Source: Gallionella sp. (GTDB taxonomy: Bacteria > Pseudomonadota > Gammaproteobacteria > Burkholderiales > Gallionellaceae). Taken from it: DNA of 64,000 nt. Where the stretch lies: NCBI GenBank assembly GCA_022340615.1, contig JAJDNO010000077.1:1-64000 (forward strand), in the 5' to 3' direction. The notes beneath the pieces were generated by a model. It had not been told where the DNA came from. It searched no databases and saw nothing but the letters and a program-made list of their open reading frames with translations. The position numbers were made by a program, and so were the translations under genes. Position 1 is the stretch's first letter. Each line of letters begins with the position of its first letter. Shown here in pieces: positions 9,961-20,303 of the stretch.

Positions 9961-12552
9961 TTATCCCTGCTGAGTGTGCTGCGTCTCGATCTGCTCCAGC
10001 GGTTCATTCTCGACATAGACTTCACGCTGGCGCGGACGACGGCGCGGCGCGTTTCGTTCCGCAGCAGCGGCAGGAAATTCCGGTATGGTTCCCAGCTTGA
10101 TCGGATCGGTCTCGATCTGGATCAGTCCCGAAGCCGCGGCCAATTCCGAAGTCTGGACAGGGGCCGAAGTCTGGACAGGGGAAGGGGCAGGAGCCTCAAC
10201 ATGGGGCCGCGCTGCAACTGGTGCCGTAGACACGGTAGCGGGCAGGTTTTCCGGAACAACCTGGGGCAGGTTCGCTTCAACCACTGCAGGTAGTGTTGGC
10301 GCTAACTCGGCAGGGACACTGGGCTTATAGACTTCCGGCATCGCGATGTATTCGCTGGGCCGAACGAATCCGTCCGGGTAGGCGATATATTCCGTCGGCT
10401 TGGCGGGCGCGGTAGCGACCGGCTCCCCGGGCCGCTGGGCTTGGCTATTCGCTGCTGCTGCTTCCCGTTGCTCGCGTTCCTTGCGACCGCCGCGGCGTCC
10501 GCGGCGGCGTCCGCCTTCCCGTGGCGGCGTGATGGCTTCTGTTTGTTCCAGTGCGGCAACCTGGCTTTCCAGCACCGGCTTTTCTTCGCCTGTCCTGTTG
10601 GCCTGCGCTGCGCCGGGCATGCCCTTGGCTGAACCTTCGCCAGCTGCACGCTGGGGACGCTGCGGCCTGGGCTGACGCTGTTCCTGGGTTTTTGCATCCG
10701 CCGGCTTCTGGCCACTGCGCGGTTCATTGCGGTTGCGATTCGCTGCTTCGCCGCGTTCGCCGCGGCCGCGATCGCGGCGCTTGCCGCCGTTTCCATCGCC
10801 GCGTTCTCCGCGTTCCGGACGCTTCGCGTTGCGCTGCCTGTTAGGGGCAGTCCTGGCCTGCGGCTGTTCTTCCTCGCCAGCCGATGTCAACCAGGAGAAT
10901 AATTTCCCGAACAACGATGTTTTTGCTGCTTTCGCTTTCATCGGTGCTGCCTTGATCGGGGTGACGCCCTGCACCACGGCCTTGGCGCGGGTGGCTTTTT
11001 GCTGTTCCTGTGCGGCGCTCAGCGGTCTTTCCTCGTCAGGTTTTTCCACCAGCTTGTAGCTTGCCTGCAATGCTTCGCTGGTCATGTCGTCCTGGCGCAG
11101 CCGGTTGATGCTGTAGTTGGGTGTTTCCATATGCGGGTTGGGGATCAGCGTGATGCCGACCTTCAGGCGCGATTCGATGCGGAATATGTCGGCGCGCTTC
11201 TCGTTGAGCAGGAAGGTCGCGACATCCACCGGCACCTGCACGTGTATCGCCGCGCTGCTTTCCTTCATCGCCTCTTCCTGGATGATGCGCAGGATGTGCA
11301 AGGCCGAAGACTCGATGCCGCGGATGTGGCCGATGCCGCTGCAGCGCGGGCAGGGGATGTAGTTGCCTTCGCCGAGGCTCGGTGCGAGGCGCTGGCGTGA
11401 CAATTCGAGCAGACCGAAGCGCGAAATCTTTGCGGTCTGCACGCGTGCGCGGTCGTAACGCAGCGAGTCGCGCAGGCGATCTTCGACATCGCGCTGGTTG
11501 CGGTTGCTTTCCATGTCGATGAAGTCGATCACGATCAGACCGCCCAGGTCGCGCAGGCGCAGCTGGCGCGCAATTTCTTCCGCCGCCTCGAGGTTGGTGT
11601 TGAACGCGGTGGCTTCGATGTCCGTACCTTTGGTCGCGCGCGCCGAGTTGATGTCGATCGAAGTCAGCGCTTCGGTATGGTCGATCACGATCACGCCGCC
11701 GGACGGCAGGCGCACTTCGCGAGCATGCGCGGATTCGATCTGGTGCTCGATCTGGAAGCGCGAGAACAGCGGCACGTCGTCGACATAGCGCTTGATGCGG
11801 TTCACATTGCCCGGCATCACCGTGCTCATGAACGCGAGCGCCTGCTGGTAGACTTCTTCGGTATCGATCAGGATTTCGCTGATTTCGGGGTTGAAGTAGT
11901 CGCGGATTGCGCGCACCACCAGGCTGCTTTCAAGATAGATCAGCGAAGGCGCCTTTTCCGATTCGGCAGCACCCTCGATCGCATCCCACAATTGTTTCAG
12001 GTAATCGAGGTCCCACTGCAATTCTTCCTCGTTGCGGCCGATGCCGGCAGTGCGGGCGATGATGCTCATGCCCTGCGGAACATCGACCTGCGACAGTACC
12101 TGGCGCAGTTCGTCGCGATCCTCGCCCTCGATGCGGCGCGATACGCCGCCGCCGTTCGGGTTGTTCGGCATCAGCACGATGTAGCGGCCGGCCAGGCTGA
12201 TATAGGTGGTCAGCGCCGCGCCCTTGTTGCCGCGTTCGTCCTTTTCCACCTGCACCAGCAATTCCTGGCCTTCGCGCAGGGCTTCCTTGATCGAGGGGCG
12301 GTTGCCGCTGCCGGACTGGTAATACTGGGGGGCGACTTCCTTGAATGGCAGAAAACCGTGGCGGGAACCGCCGTATTCGACGAAGCAGGCTTCGAGGCTG
12401 GGTTCCAGGCGGGTGATGACGGCTTTGTAGATGTTGCTTTTGCGTTGTTCCTTGCCGGCGGTTTCAATGTCCAGGTCTATGAGTTTCTGACCGTCGACAA
12501 TGGCGACACGTAGCTCTTCCGGCTGCGTCGCATTGAATAACATGCGTTTCAT
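9961..12552 (-). CDS. rne: Ribonuclease E (Rne/Rng family)
   Basis: MKRMLFNATQPEELRVAIVDGQKLIDLDIE, CPRCSGIGHIRG zinc link, basic/low-complexity C-terminal half. Confidence 0.95.
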   Translation of the reverse strand: MKRMLFNATQPEELRVAIVDGQKLIDLDIETAGKEQRKSNIYKAVITRLEPSLEACFVEYGGSRHGFLPFKEVAPQYYQSGSGNRPSIKEALREGQELLVQVEKDERGNKGAALTTYISLAGRYIVLMPNNPNGGGVSRRIEGEDRDELRQVLSQVDVPQGMSIIARTAGIGRNEEELQWDLDYLKQLWDAIEGAAESEKAPSLIYLESSLVVRAIRDYFNPEISEILIDTEEVYQQALAFMSTVMPGNVNRIKRYVDDVPLFSRFQIEHQIESAHAREVRLPSGGVIVIDHTEALTSIDINSARATKGTDIEATAFNTNLEAAEEIARQLRLRDLGGLIVIDFIDMESNRNQRDVEDRLRDSLRYDRARVQTAKISRFGLLELSRQRLAPSLGEGNYIPCPRCSGIGHIRGIESSALHILRIIQEEAMKESSAAIHVQVPVDVATFLLNEKRADIFRIESRLKVGITLIPNPHMETPNYSINRLRQDDMTSEALQASYKLVEKPDEERPLSAAQEQQKATRAKAVVQGVTPIKAAPMKAKAAKTSLFGKLFSWLTSAGEEEQPQARTAPNRQRNAKRPERGERGDGNGGKRRDRGRGERGEAANRNRNEPRSGQKPADAKTQEQRQPRPQRPQRAAGEGSAKGMPGAAQANRTGEEKPVLESQVAALEQTEAITPPREGGRRRGRRGGRKEREQREAAAANSQAQRPGEPVATAPAKPTEYIAYPDGFVRPSEYIAMPEVYKPSVPAELAPTLPAVVEANLPQVVPENLPATVSTAPVAARPHVEAPAPSPVQTSAPVQTSELAAASGLIQIETDPIKLGTIPEFPAAAAERNAPRRRPRQREVYVENEPLEQIETQHTQQG

Positions 12553-13039
12553 TATATTTTCTCCCGCGCTCTGACACGGGCGAGACCAGGCTATACGCGG
12601 TTAAGCGTTACGGACGAGCAAACACCGAGCAATCGTGCAATCAGTCTTGTAAAGTGCGATCGGTTGGTCAATTCGGTTCTCTATCGGTAGCCAGTCTTCA
12701 TCAATTGTTCTCGGGGATTTCGGCATCGGTGGCTGCGGGTGCATCGCTGCACTCGCCAGTCCGACCGCTGCAAAAGTCCCCTTGGGGTGTTGCAGCCCCG
12801 ATCAATATTGCCGGGGCTGCAGCACGTAAAATCCACAGGTGCTTTGAGCGCGCAAATCTATTACTATCACTGCTGGTTCCGGTGAGTGATGTTAACCGGG
12901 CTGCGGCTGGAAGGGTGGCGGCGCAATGCGCCGTCGCTTGAGCCAAATGTTCTTTGGCGGCCAGTTTCTGAGGCTCAGGATGCAGTTGCATCCCAAAGTT
13001 ACCCATTCCAAATCACGCGAGCGACGAAGTATAAGCAAA

Positions 13040-14023
13040 ATGAATGGTTTAAGCAAAGACTCTGTGAGTTTTGTGGAAATCGACGAAAGCGGCGAGTCCC
13101 AGCGCATCGACAACTTCCTGTTCAAGCATCTGAAAGGCGTGCCGAAAAGCCATGTCTACCGCATTCTGCGCGGGGAGGTGCGGGTCAACAAAAAGCGCAT
13201 CGACCAGACCTACAGGCTGAAGCTGGGCGATCTGCTGCGCATTCCGCCGATTCGCGTCGCGGAAAAACACGAGATCGAGCAAACGCACATCCCTGCGGTG
13301 GAATTCCCGATCATTTACGAGGATGATGCGCTGGTGGCGGTGAACAAGCCTGCCGGCGTCGCGGTGCACGGCGGCAGCGGGGTCAGCTTCGGGGTGATCG
13401 AGCAGATGCGCCGCGCCCGTCCCCAGGCGAAATTCCTGGAACTGGTGCACCGGCTGGACCGCGAGACTTCCGGCGTGCTGCTGCTCGCGAAGAAGCGTTC
13501 CGCGCTGACCGCGATGCACGAGATCATGCGCGAGGGCAACAGCGACAAGCGCTATTTCGCGCTGGTGCTGGGTGAATGGAAGAACGTGAGGCAGCACGTC
13601 AAACTGCCGCTGCACAAGTACGACACGCCGCAGGGCGAGAAGCGCGTGACGGTCAGGGAAGACGGGCAGGCATCGCACACCGTGTTTGCATTGCAGAAAA
13701 ACTGGCCGCCGCAAAAGAACCTGCCGGCATTCTCGTTGCTGGAGGCGCAGCTGAAGACCGGCCGAACCCACCAGATCCGCGTGCATCTCGCGCATCTTGG
13801 CTTCCCGATCGCCGGCGACGACAAATACGGCGACTTTGCGAGCAACAAGGCGCTGGCGAAACAGGGATTGAAAAGGATGTTCCTGCATGCTTACAGCATC
13901 GCGTTCGCGCATCCGCTGACCGGTGAGCCGATGCGGCTGGTCGCGCCGCTGGCGCAGGATCTGGAGCGGTTTATCGCGAAGCTGGACGAGCTTCGCGCTG
14001 AGGAGCGGTCAGTTCAGGACTGA
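13040..14023 (+). CDS. rluC: 23S rRNA pseudouridine synthase RluC-like (S4 + RluA domains)
   Basis: LVHRLDRETSGVLLLAKKRSAL active-site motif; S4 domain; divergent from rne. Confidence 0.92.
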   Translation: MNGLSKDSVSFVEIDESGESQRIDNFLFKHLKGVPKSHVYRILRGEVRVNKKRIDQTYRLKLGDLLRIPPIRVAEKHEIEQTHIPAVEFPIIYEDDALVAVNKPAGVAVHGGSGVSFGVIEQMRRARPQAKFLELVHRLDRETSGVLLLAKKRSALTAMHEIMREGNSDKRYFALVLGEWKNVRQHVKLPLHKYDTPQGEKRVTVREDGQASHTVFALQKNWPPQKNLPAFSLLEAQLKTGRTHQIRVHLAHLGFPIAGDDKYGDFASNKALAKQGLKRMFLHAYSIAFAHPLTGEPMRLVAPLAQDLERFIAKLDELRAEERSVQD

Positions 14024-14086
14024 CCGTGCTGGCGTGGGCAACGCAAGCGCCCGTACGGAATCAATCCTCCGGCCGATCCATAACGA

Positions 14087-15124
14087 TCATTCCCAGATAT
14101 CCACGGCGATGCCCCGTTCGCGCAGCGCGTCGGCGCGCGCGCGGATGTAGCGCTGCAGGCTGGGCTGTGTTCTGTAAGAGCCGGACGAGACATAGTCCAG
14201 CACCGACTGGAAATGAAAGCTTTTCAAAAAGGCCTCTATCCGGATCACCTCTTTTCCGGCATCGAACACAACCACACTGGGTACGTATCCGATTTTGAGT
14301 TCGTTCGCCCAGTCGCGCGCCGTGGTTCGGCGCCCGTCCGGGGTGATCACCGGGGTATGGGCCCAGCGATCCAGCTGAACCACGTTGAAATTCCGGATCA
14401 GCTTCAGTGTCTCGGGGTCGTGCAGTATGTGGCTGTGCATCCGGTCGCAACCGGAACAATCCTTCTGTTCGAAAAATACCGCCAGCGGTTTGGCTGCGGC
14501 GATCCTGTTCAGGTTATAGGGAGGTTGCGCAAAGAAAGGTTCCGGATTAAGCACGCCTTTCGAAGGTGGCGGGTCCAGCCTGGCGTAGTATTCGGGGAAC
14601 GTCATTTTCCCTTCCTGCTTTTCACCGACGTACTTCAGCGCGGCGAGAAACTGGTGGGGCGGGTAATAGCCGTTGATGCGCAACACGATTTCGCCCTTTT
14701 CGTCGATCAGCAGTATGGTGGGCGTGAACCAGACCTGGAGTTTCTCGGCGAGCTGTTTTTCCGTCATCTGTTTGCCGGAAAAATCGGTTACCTCCCGATC
14801 GCCCCAGATATTCATATCGATGGCTTCAAAGTGCCGGCGCGTGTATGCCACGATGTGTGGCTGGCTGAAATTGGTATTGAACAGTTCGGCGCAGTATGGG
14901 CAGCCATTCTGACCAAAATAGAGCAACAGCCGTTTGCCGCTCCGTGACGCTTCGGCGACATCGTCGGGCATGTCCAGGAATGAGTGCTTGAACCATCCGG
15001 GAACGATGAAATGGCCTGCGCCTTTAAGCTCGGCCTTTTCAGCCGCCGATGCCGTCATGCTCGTCAGGCCAAGAATCGCACACAAGCCCAACAAGATCGT
15101 GGATGCGACAAAAATTTTCTTCAT
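14087..15124 (-). CDS. Secreted protein with two thioredoxin-like domains
   Basis: Signal peptide; two CxxC motifs (GQNGCPYCAELF and QKDCSGCDRMHS), each followed by a thioredoxin-like PT/PS strand (WFTPTILLIDEKGEIV, GYVPSVVVFDAGKEVI). Confidence 0.78.
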   Translation of the reverse strand: MKKIFVASTILLGLCAILGLTSMTASAAEKAELKGAGHFIVPGWFKHSFLDMPDDVAEASRSGKRLLLYFGQNGCPYCAELFNTNFSQPHIVAYTRRHFEAIDMNIWGDREVTDFSGKQMTEKQLAEKLQVWFTPTILLIDEKGEIVLRINGYYPPHQFLAALKYVGEKQEGKMTFPEYYARLDPPPSKGVLNPEPFFAQPPYNLNRIAAAKPLAVFFEQKDCSGCDRMHSHILHDPETLKLIRNFNVVQLDRWAHTPVITPDGRRTTARDWANELKIGYVPSVVVFDAGKEVIRIEAFLKSFHFQSVLDYVSSGSYRTQPSLQRYIRARADALRERGIAVDIWE

Positions 15125-15281
15125 GTCCTTTTCCTCCCGATTGACCGAATTGAGTTTGTCCGGACAAATACAGCATGCCGCTTTGCAGCGCTTGACCAGG
15201 TTTCATGCTTTGCACAGCGGGCAGTGTTTCGCTGAAGTTGCTGCGGTGCCGGGAAATCGTAGCAATAAGTCGCAATAAATA

Positions 15282-15320
15282 CCATTGATTTAAGCCATCG
15301 ATTTAAGCCAACGATTTAAC
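15282..15320. repeat. Three tandem 13-bp repeats (CCAttGATTTAAG / CCAtcGATTTAAG / CCAacGATTTAAc)
   Basis: Direct reading of bases 15282-15294, 15295-15307, 15308-15320. Confidence 0.8.
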
Positions 15321-15420
15321 TTGGGCCGGCGCATTGTTCCGATTACCCGACTTTAATCAGCCTGCCTGCACAAGCGTATAATCTGGCGACTGCTCATAAA
15401 GCGGAGAGCTTACTCGCGAT

Positions 15421-16725
15421 ATGGCTCATCACATCATCATCGTCGGCGGCGGTGCGTCCGGCCTCGAACTGGCGACCAGGCTGGGCAACCGGCTTGGCAG
15501 GAAACATCTTGCCGATATCACTCTGATCGACTCCAGCCGCACCCATATCTGGAAACCGCTGCTGCACGAGATTGCAGCCGGAACGCTGGATTCTGCCGAG
15601 GACGAACTGGAATACCTGGCACAGGCGCGCTGGAATCATTTCCGCTACCGTCTCGGCCGCGTGATCGGCCTGGACCGCGAGCGCAGGGAGGTACTGCTTG
15701 CGCCAACGCTGAACGATCAGGGGGAGGAGATCATTCCCGAGCGCCGCTTCAGTTTCGACACGCTGGTTTTTGCTGTGGGCAGTCTGAGCAATGATTTTGG
15801 CATTCCCGGCGTGCAGCAGCATTGTTTGTTCCTCGACAGCACCGAGCAGGCGGAGCGCTTCCAGCAGAAACTGCTTAACTGCATGCTCAAGGCGCACACC
15901 CAGGGCAAGCCGATAGAACCGGGACAGCTGGATGTCGCGATCGTCGGTGCCGGCGCTACCGGGGTGGAACTGGCCGCACAACTGCACCACGTGACTCGCC
16001 TGGTGTCTGCATACGGGCTGGATACGATCGATCCCGCGGAAGATATCAGACTGCACGTGATCGAGGCCGGGCCGCGCATACTCCCGGCGCTGCCGACGCG
16101 GCTGTCCGATGCGGCCGTGCGCGAACTGGACCATCTGGGCGTAACCGTCCATGTCAACCAGCGTGTCGTTGAAGTCAATGCACGGGGCATCGTTTCCGCG
16201 GCAGGCGTGACCATCCCGGCTGCGATCAAGGTCTGGGCGGCCGGCATCAAGGCACCGGAGTTCCTGAAGGATATCGCCGGGCTGGAAACCAACCGCATCA
16301 ACCAGCTGGTGGTCAAACGCAACCTGCAGTGCACGCGCGATGAAAATATATTCGCGATCGGAGACTGCGCGGCCTGTCCGATGGACGAGTCGGGCAACAA
16401 TGTACCGCCGCGTGCGCAGGCTGCTCATCAGCAGGCAACGACATTGTCCAGAACGCTGGTGCGCCGTCTTCACGGCAAGCCGCCGCTGGATTATCGATAC
16501 CGGGACTATGGCTCGCTGGTTGCGATGGGCAGATACAGCACCGTCGGCAGCCTGATGGGCGGGCTGGTCGGAAGCATGATGATATCGGGTTTTATCGCCC
16601 GCTTTGTCTATCTGATGCTGTACAAGATGCACCAGGCTGCGCTGTATGGGTGGCCGCGCGCATTGCTGATCTCGCTGCTGCATTTCCTGCGCAAGGGCAT
16701 CGATCCCCAGGTCAAACTTCATTGA
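15421..16725 (+). CDS. ndh: NAD(P)/FAD-dependent oxidoreductase, type II NADH dehydrogenase-like
   Basis: HHIIIVGGGASGLELATRLG; second nucleotide-binding motif VAIVGAGATGVELAAQL; IFAIGDCAACP. Confidence 0.85.
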   Translation: MAHHIIIVGGGASGLELATRLGNRLGRKHLADITLIDSSRTHIWKPLLHEIAAGTLDSAEDELEYLAQARWNHFRYRLGRVIGLDRERREVLLAPTLNDQGEEIIPERRFSFDTLVFAVGSLSNDFGIPGVQQHCLFLDSTEQAERFQQKLLNCMLKAHTQGKPIEPGQLDVAIVGAGATGVELAAQLHHVTRLVSAYGLDTIDPAEDIRLHVIEAGPRILPALPTRLSDAAVRELDHLGVTVHVNQRVVEVNARGIVSAAGVTIPAAIKVWAAGIKAPEFLKDIAGLETNRINQLVVKRNLQCTRDENIFAIGDCAACPMDESGNNVPPRAQAAHQQATTLSRTLVRRLHGKPPLDYRYRDYGSLVAMGRYSTVGSLMGGLVGSMMISGFIARFVYLMLYKMHQAALYGWPRALLISLLHFLRKGIDPQVKLH

Positions 16726-16763
16726 TGTGCGTGCCCGCAACGGACACGGGCCGCTTCGCTGTT

Positions 16764-17663
16764 TCAGCCGGTCTTGTCCATCCTGACCGCCAGCGTTCCC
16801 GAGCGGATATGCAAATCCCGTTGCGGGAATGGAATTTCGATATTCCGTTTTCTGAGTTCGTCCTCGATCGCCCACAGGAATACCGCCTGGGTTTTTCCCG
16901 GTGTCGTGATCGTGCTCGGCCCGACCCACACCACCAGCTCGAAATTCAGGCTGCTGTCCCCGAACCCGACCAGCCACACATCGGGTTCGCGACCGGGCTC
17001 GTGCACGGTGCCGATGATGCTGTCTGCGGCAGCGATACCCGCTTCCTTGACCAGTTGCTTGTCCACGCCGTAGGCAACGCCGAACGGGACATGGATGCGC
17101 CGCACCCGCTCGCCCAGAGTCCAGTTGACGACCCGGCCGGTGATGAATTCCGAATTGGGCACGATGATGTCGATCAGGTCTGAAGTCGTGACGCGCGTAT
17201 AGCGCAGATTGATTTCAGTGACCCTGCCCATCACGCCGGATTGCAGATCGACAAAGTCATCTACCTTCACGATCTCTTCGATCAGGATGATGATGCCGGA
17301 CACGAAATTGCTGATGATGTTCTGCAGGCCAAATCCGACACCGACGCCGATTGCACCGCCGATCACGGTGAAGCTGGCCATGTCGAAACCGATGTAGCTG
17401 AGTCCGAGCACTAACCCGATTATCCAGATCGCATAGCGGCTCATTCGGCTCAGCGCATACCAGCCCGGCGTGACTTTCTGGTTTCTTTGGCGCCCCACCC
17501 GGGCGATGATTTTTTCGATCATGACGCCGATACGCCAGATCGCGGTCAGTATGAACAGCAGGACGATCACGCGGATCAGGTTGATTTGCGTGTCGGCGAT
17601 GGAGAACCACGGAACAGTGGCCGCATCTTTGAGCTTGTGATACATCTCCAGCAATATGTTCAT
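16764..17663 (-). CDS. MscS family mechanosensitive ion channel
   Basis: VIGGAIGVGVGFGLQNIISNFVSGIIILIEEIVKVDDFVDL. Confidence 0.9.
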   Translation of the reverse strand: MNILLEMYHKLKDAATVPWFSIADTQINLIRVIVLLFILTAIWRIGVMIEKIIARVGRQRNQKVTPGWYALSRMSRYAIWIIGLVLGLSYIGFDMASFTVIGGAIGVGVGFGLQNIISNFVSGIIILIEEIVKVDDFVDLQSGVMGRVTEINLRYTRVTTSDLIDIIVPNSEFITGRVVNWTLGERVRRIHVPFGVAYGVDKQLVKEAGIAAADSIIGTVHEPGREPDVWLVGFGDSSLNFELVVWVGPSTITTPGKTQAVFLWAIEDELRKRNIEIPFPQRDLHIRSGTLAVRMDKTG

Positions 17664-17728
17664 GCGTACTGCTCCGGTTCTCGATTTCGATTGGACATTC
17701 TATACAGTCGGGCCATACTATCATCCGT

Positions 17729-18130
17729 ATGCAGACAGCGGAATCGGGAGGGCTCATGTCGGACAGGACACTCAGGTACATCATTGCGCTTGCAATCGCG
17801 ATGCTGCTTATCTTTCAGATCGGTACGCTGATTTCCGGCTTTTTCGGGATGGTCTGGGGCCTGGTATCGGCGATCGTGGTTGCGGCGGTATCGTTTCTCT
17901 CATCGCGCCTGGCCAAAGCCGGCGGCAAGGGTTCGCTGTGGTTTCTGTTTCCGATCGTCGTGTTCACGCTGATCCCGATCGCATTGACGGTATGGCGCGG
18001 CGTCACCGAGGATCAAACCTGGCTGGACATGCTGGCCAGGCTTACTCCGTTCACGGTCGGCTTCGCTGCGCCGATCATATTGCTGCTGCTCGCCTATTAC
18101 GAGCTGCGCAAGCGCGACATCAGGAGCTGA
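17729..18130 (+). CDS. Hypothetical membrane protein (four predicted TM segments)
   Basis: Hydrophobic ORF, divergent from mscS; possible start at ATG 17756. Confidence 0.6.
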   Translation: MQTAESGGLMSDRTLRYIIALAIAMLLIFQIGTLISGFFGMVWGLVSAIVVAAVSFLSSRLAKAGGKGSLWFLFPIVVFTLIPIALTVWRGVTEDQTWLDMLARLTPFTVGFAAPIILLLLAYYELRKRDIRS

Positions 18131-18164
18131 CCGTTTGTTCGGGCGGCGGCCTGAACAATACCAG

Positions 18165-19055
18165 TCAGGCCGGTTTGGGGAGTCTGACCCGCGCGCCGAG
18201 CATCGCACCGATCGTGACCGCGCTCAGTCCAACCACCGTGTACAGGGAAAGCGGCTCGCCCAGGATGGGAACCGCGGCGACAGATGCCAGGCCGGGCACG
18301 AGGGCCATCAGCAGGGTCACGGTCTGGGCACCGAGACAGCGGACCGCAAAGGTGTACAGCAGCATTGCGACGAATACCACCAGTATGCCCTGATAGACTC
18401 CCTGAATTGCAATTTCGGCAACCGGAGCGTGGGCCATCGTGCTGGGCAGGAATAGCCACCAGACCGGCAGATACAGGACTGCGCTGCCCAGCGTGGTGGT
18501 GACCGCGACGGTCATAACCGGCACCGGGTAGCGCCGCAGCAGCAGCGTGAATATCGCCCAGATCGCCGATCCGCAAAAATACAGCAGGTCGCCTAACAAC
18601 TGCAGGCCGGTCATGCGTGCGCCATGGGAAAACGTGTCCGCTGCAGTGAACAGGATTCCGATGAACACCAGGATCAGCGCAATCCGCTGCGGCGGTGTCG
18701 GCCTTTGCCGCAGCCACAGCCACGCAATCACGGCGGTGCTGAATGGCAGCGAGCCGGGCAGCAGCACCGCGGCGTGTGCGGCAGGCGCCAACCTGAATGC
18801 TGCATATACGGTGATCGCATAACCGACACCGCCGAACAGCGAGAACAGCAGGGCCACTTTCAATGGCGGCAGAGTTACCCGCGGCAGGAAGAACAACGCG
18901 ATCACCGCGCCGACGCCGAAACGCAGTGCGGTCACGTCCCATCCGGTCAGCACGCCCTTGCCGCCGTAGCGGCTGACCAGTATGAACCCGGTCCAGATGC
19001 AAAGCGCAAGAAATGACGCGATCAGGCCGGAGCGGGTCGAATGGGTTTCGTTCAT
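18165..19055 (-). CDS. DMT superfamily (EamA) transporter
   Basis: About ten TM segments, EamA repeat layout; terminal AVTIGAMLGARVRL. Confidence 0.85.
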   Translation of the reverse strand: MNETHSTRSGLIASFLALCIWTGFILVSRYGGKGVLTGWDVTALRFGVGAVIALFFLPRVTLPPLKVALLFSLFGGVGYAITVYAAFRLAPAAHAAVLLPGSLPFSTAVIAWLWLRQRPTPPQRIALILVFIGILFTAADTFSHGARMTGLQLLGDLLYFCGSAIWAIFTLLLRRYPVPVMTVAVTTTLGSAVLYLPVWWLFLPSTMAHAPVAEIAIQGVYQGILVVFVAMLLYTFAVRCLGAQTVTLLMALVPGLASVAAVPILGEPLSLYTVVGLSAVTIGAMLGARVRLPKPA

Positions 19056-19087
19056 CAGGGTCGGATATGGAATATATTGGTCGCAGG

Positions 19088-20203
19088 CTAGTGCCTGGTG
19101 CGCGACAAGTATACCGTTACTTCCTCGCGGTCATGGTACAGATGCTTGGCCATCATGCGGTAGTTGATGCCTGCTTCGTCCAGCTGGTTGCGGATGCCGC
19201 CCAGCGCGCTGTCGAGCGCGGCAAGGCGCTGCTTCATCGGCAGCTTCAGGTTGAAGATCGCGTGTTTGCACCAGCCCGACACGAACCAGCTGCCGACCAG
19301 GTTTGCGACCCGGGAGGGTTTTTCCACCATGTCGCAGACCAGCCAGTCTGCCGCCTTGCGCGGCGCATATTTGAAGCCGTCCGCCTTCAGGTGCTGCACC
19401 AGCGGATGGGACTCCACGGCGCCCTTCAACGGGCCGTTGTCGACCGCAGTCACGCGGATGCCGCGTTTCACCAGTTGCCAGGTCCAGCCGCCCGGCGCCG
19501 CGCCGAGGTCGACCGCCTGCATGCCTTGCCGCAACAAGCGGGTCTGTTCGCCGCGGTCCATGAACACTTCGATCGCTTCGGCCAGTTTCATCGTGGAACG
19601 GCTCGGCGCCTCGGGAGGCATGGACTGGCGGACGATGCCCATGATCGCATTCGCGCTGTTGCCCGGATCGCTGCTGCCGATCAGCGCAGAATGCCGGTCA
19701 GGGAAGAAAACATGCAGGCGCACCGAATAGGGATCGTCGGTCAAGCGCCCCTGTTCGCGCAAAGCGGTCTCCAGCAGCGGCTGGAAACGCCGCGTAAACG
19801 CGGACAGCAGCTTGCCCTCGTTGGTATCCGGGACTTCCAGCCAAAGCGTGCCGAAGTTTCCCGGCAGTGCGGCGATCGCATCGAGTATCGGAGTCAGCCG
19901 GTCGCGCTCGGGCAGCTCGGCAATGATTGCATGCAAGCGGATCAACTGGCGTGCGAAGATCAGTTCGCGGTAATTCAGCAACTGATCGTTGAGCGTGACG
20001 ACTGCGTACGCGCTGTCGGCAACGGGTGCAAATTGCTCTGCGCCAACGATGGGTTTTTGCTGCTTCGCCTGGCGCAGCGCTTCCTGCGCACAATCCTGTT
20101 CGAAGCCGGCGCGGCAATACAAAAGCCAGCTCTGCTTGGGTGGTATTTTAGTTTCAGCATAACGCGGCCTTGCCGCATTAGCTTGCACTGAAACTCCATC
20201 CAT
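19088..20203 (-). CDS. rlmM: 23S rRNA 2'-O-ribose C2498 methyltransferase RlmM
   Basis: MQAVDLGAAPGGWTWQLVKRGIRVTAVDNG; C-terminal MMAKHLYHDREEVTVYL. Confidence 0.9.
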   Translation of the reverse strand: MDGVSVQANAARPRYAETKIPPKQSWLLYCRAGFEQDCAQEALRQAKQQKPIVGAEQFAPVADSAYAVVTLNDQLLNYRELIFARQLIRLHAIIAELPERDRLTPILDAIAALPGNFGTLWLEVPDTNEGKLLSAFTRRFQPLLETALREQGRLTDDPYSVRLHVFFPDRHSALIGSSDPGNSANAIMGIVRQSMPPEAPSRSTMKLAEAIEVFMDRGEQTRLLRQGMQAVDLGAAPGGWTWQLVKRGIRVTAVDNGPLKGAVESHPLVQHLKADGFKYAPRKAADWLVCDMVEKPSRVANLVGSWFVSGWCKHAIFNLKLPMKQRLAALDSALGGIRNQLDEAGINYRMMAKHLYHDREEVTVYLSRTRH

Positions 20204-20303
20204 TCTTTGTGTGTTGAGTCGTTTTCATTACGGCATTGTGGCACAGGTTGGGGGAGCATCTTTAAAGTGGTAATATCCGCGCCTTTCTTTTGACAGCGAA
20301 GCA

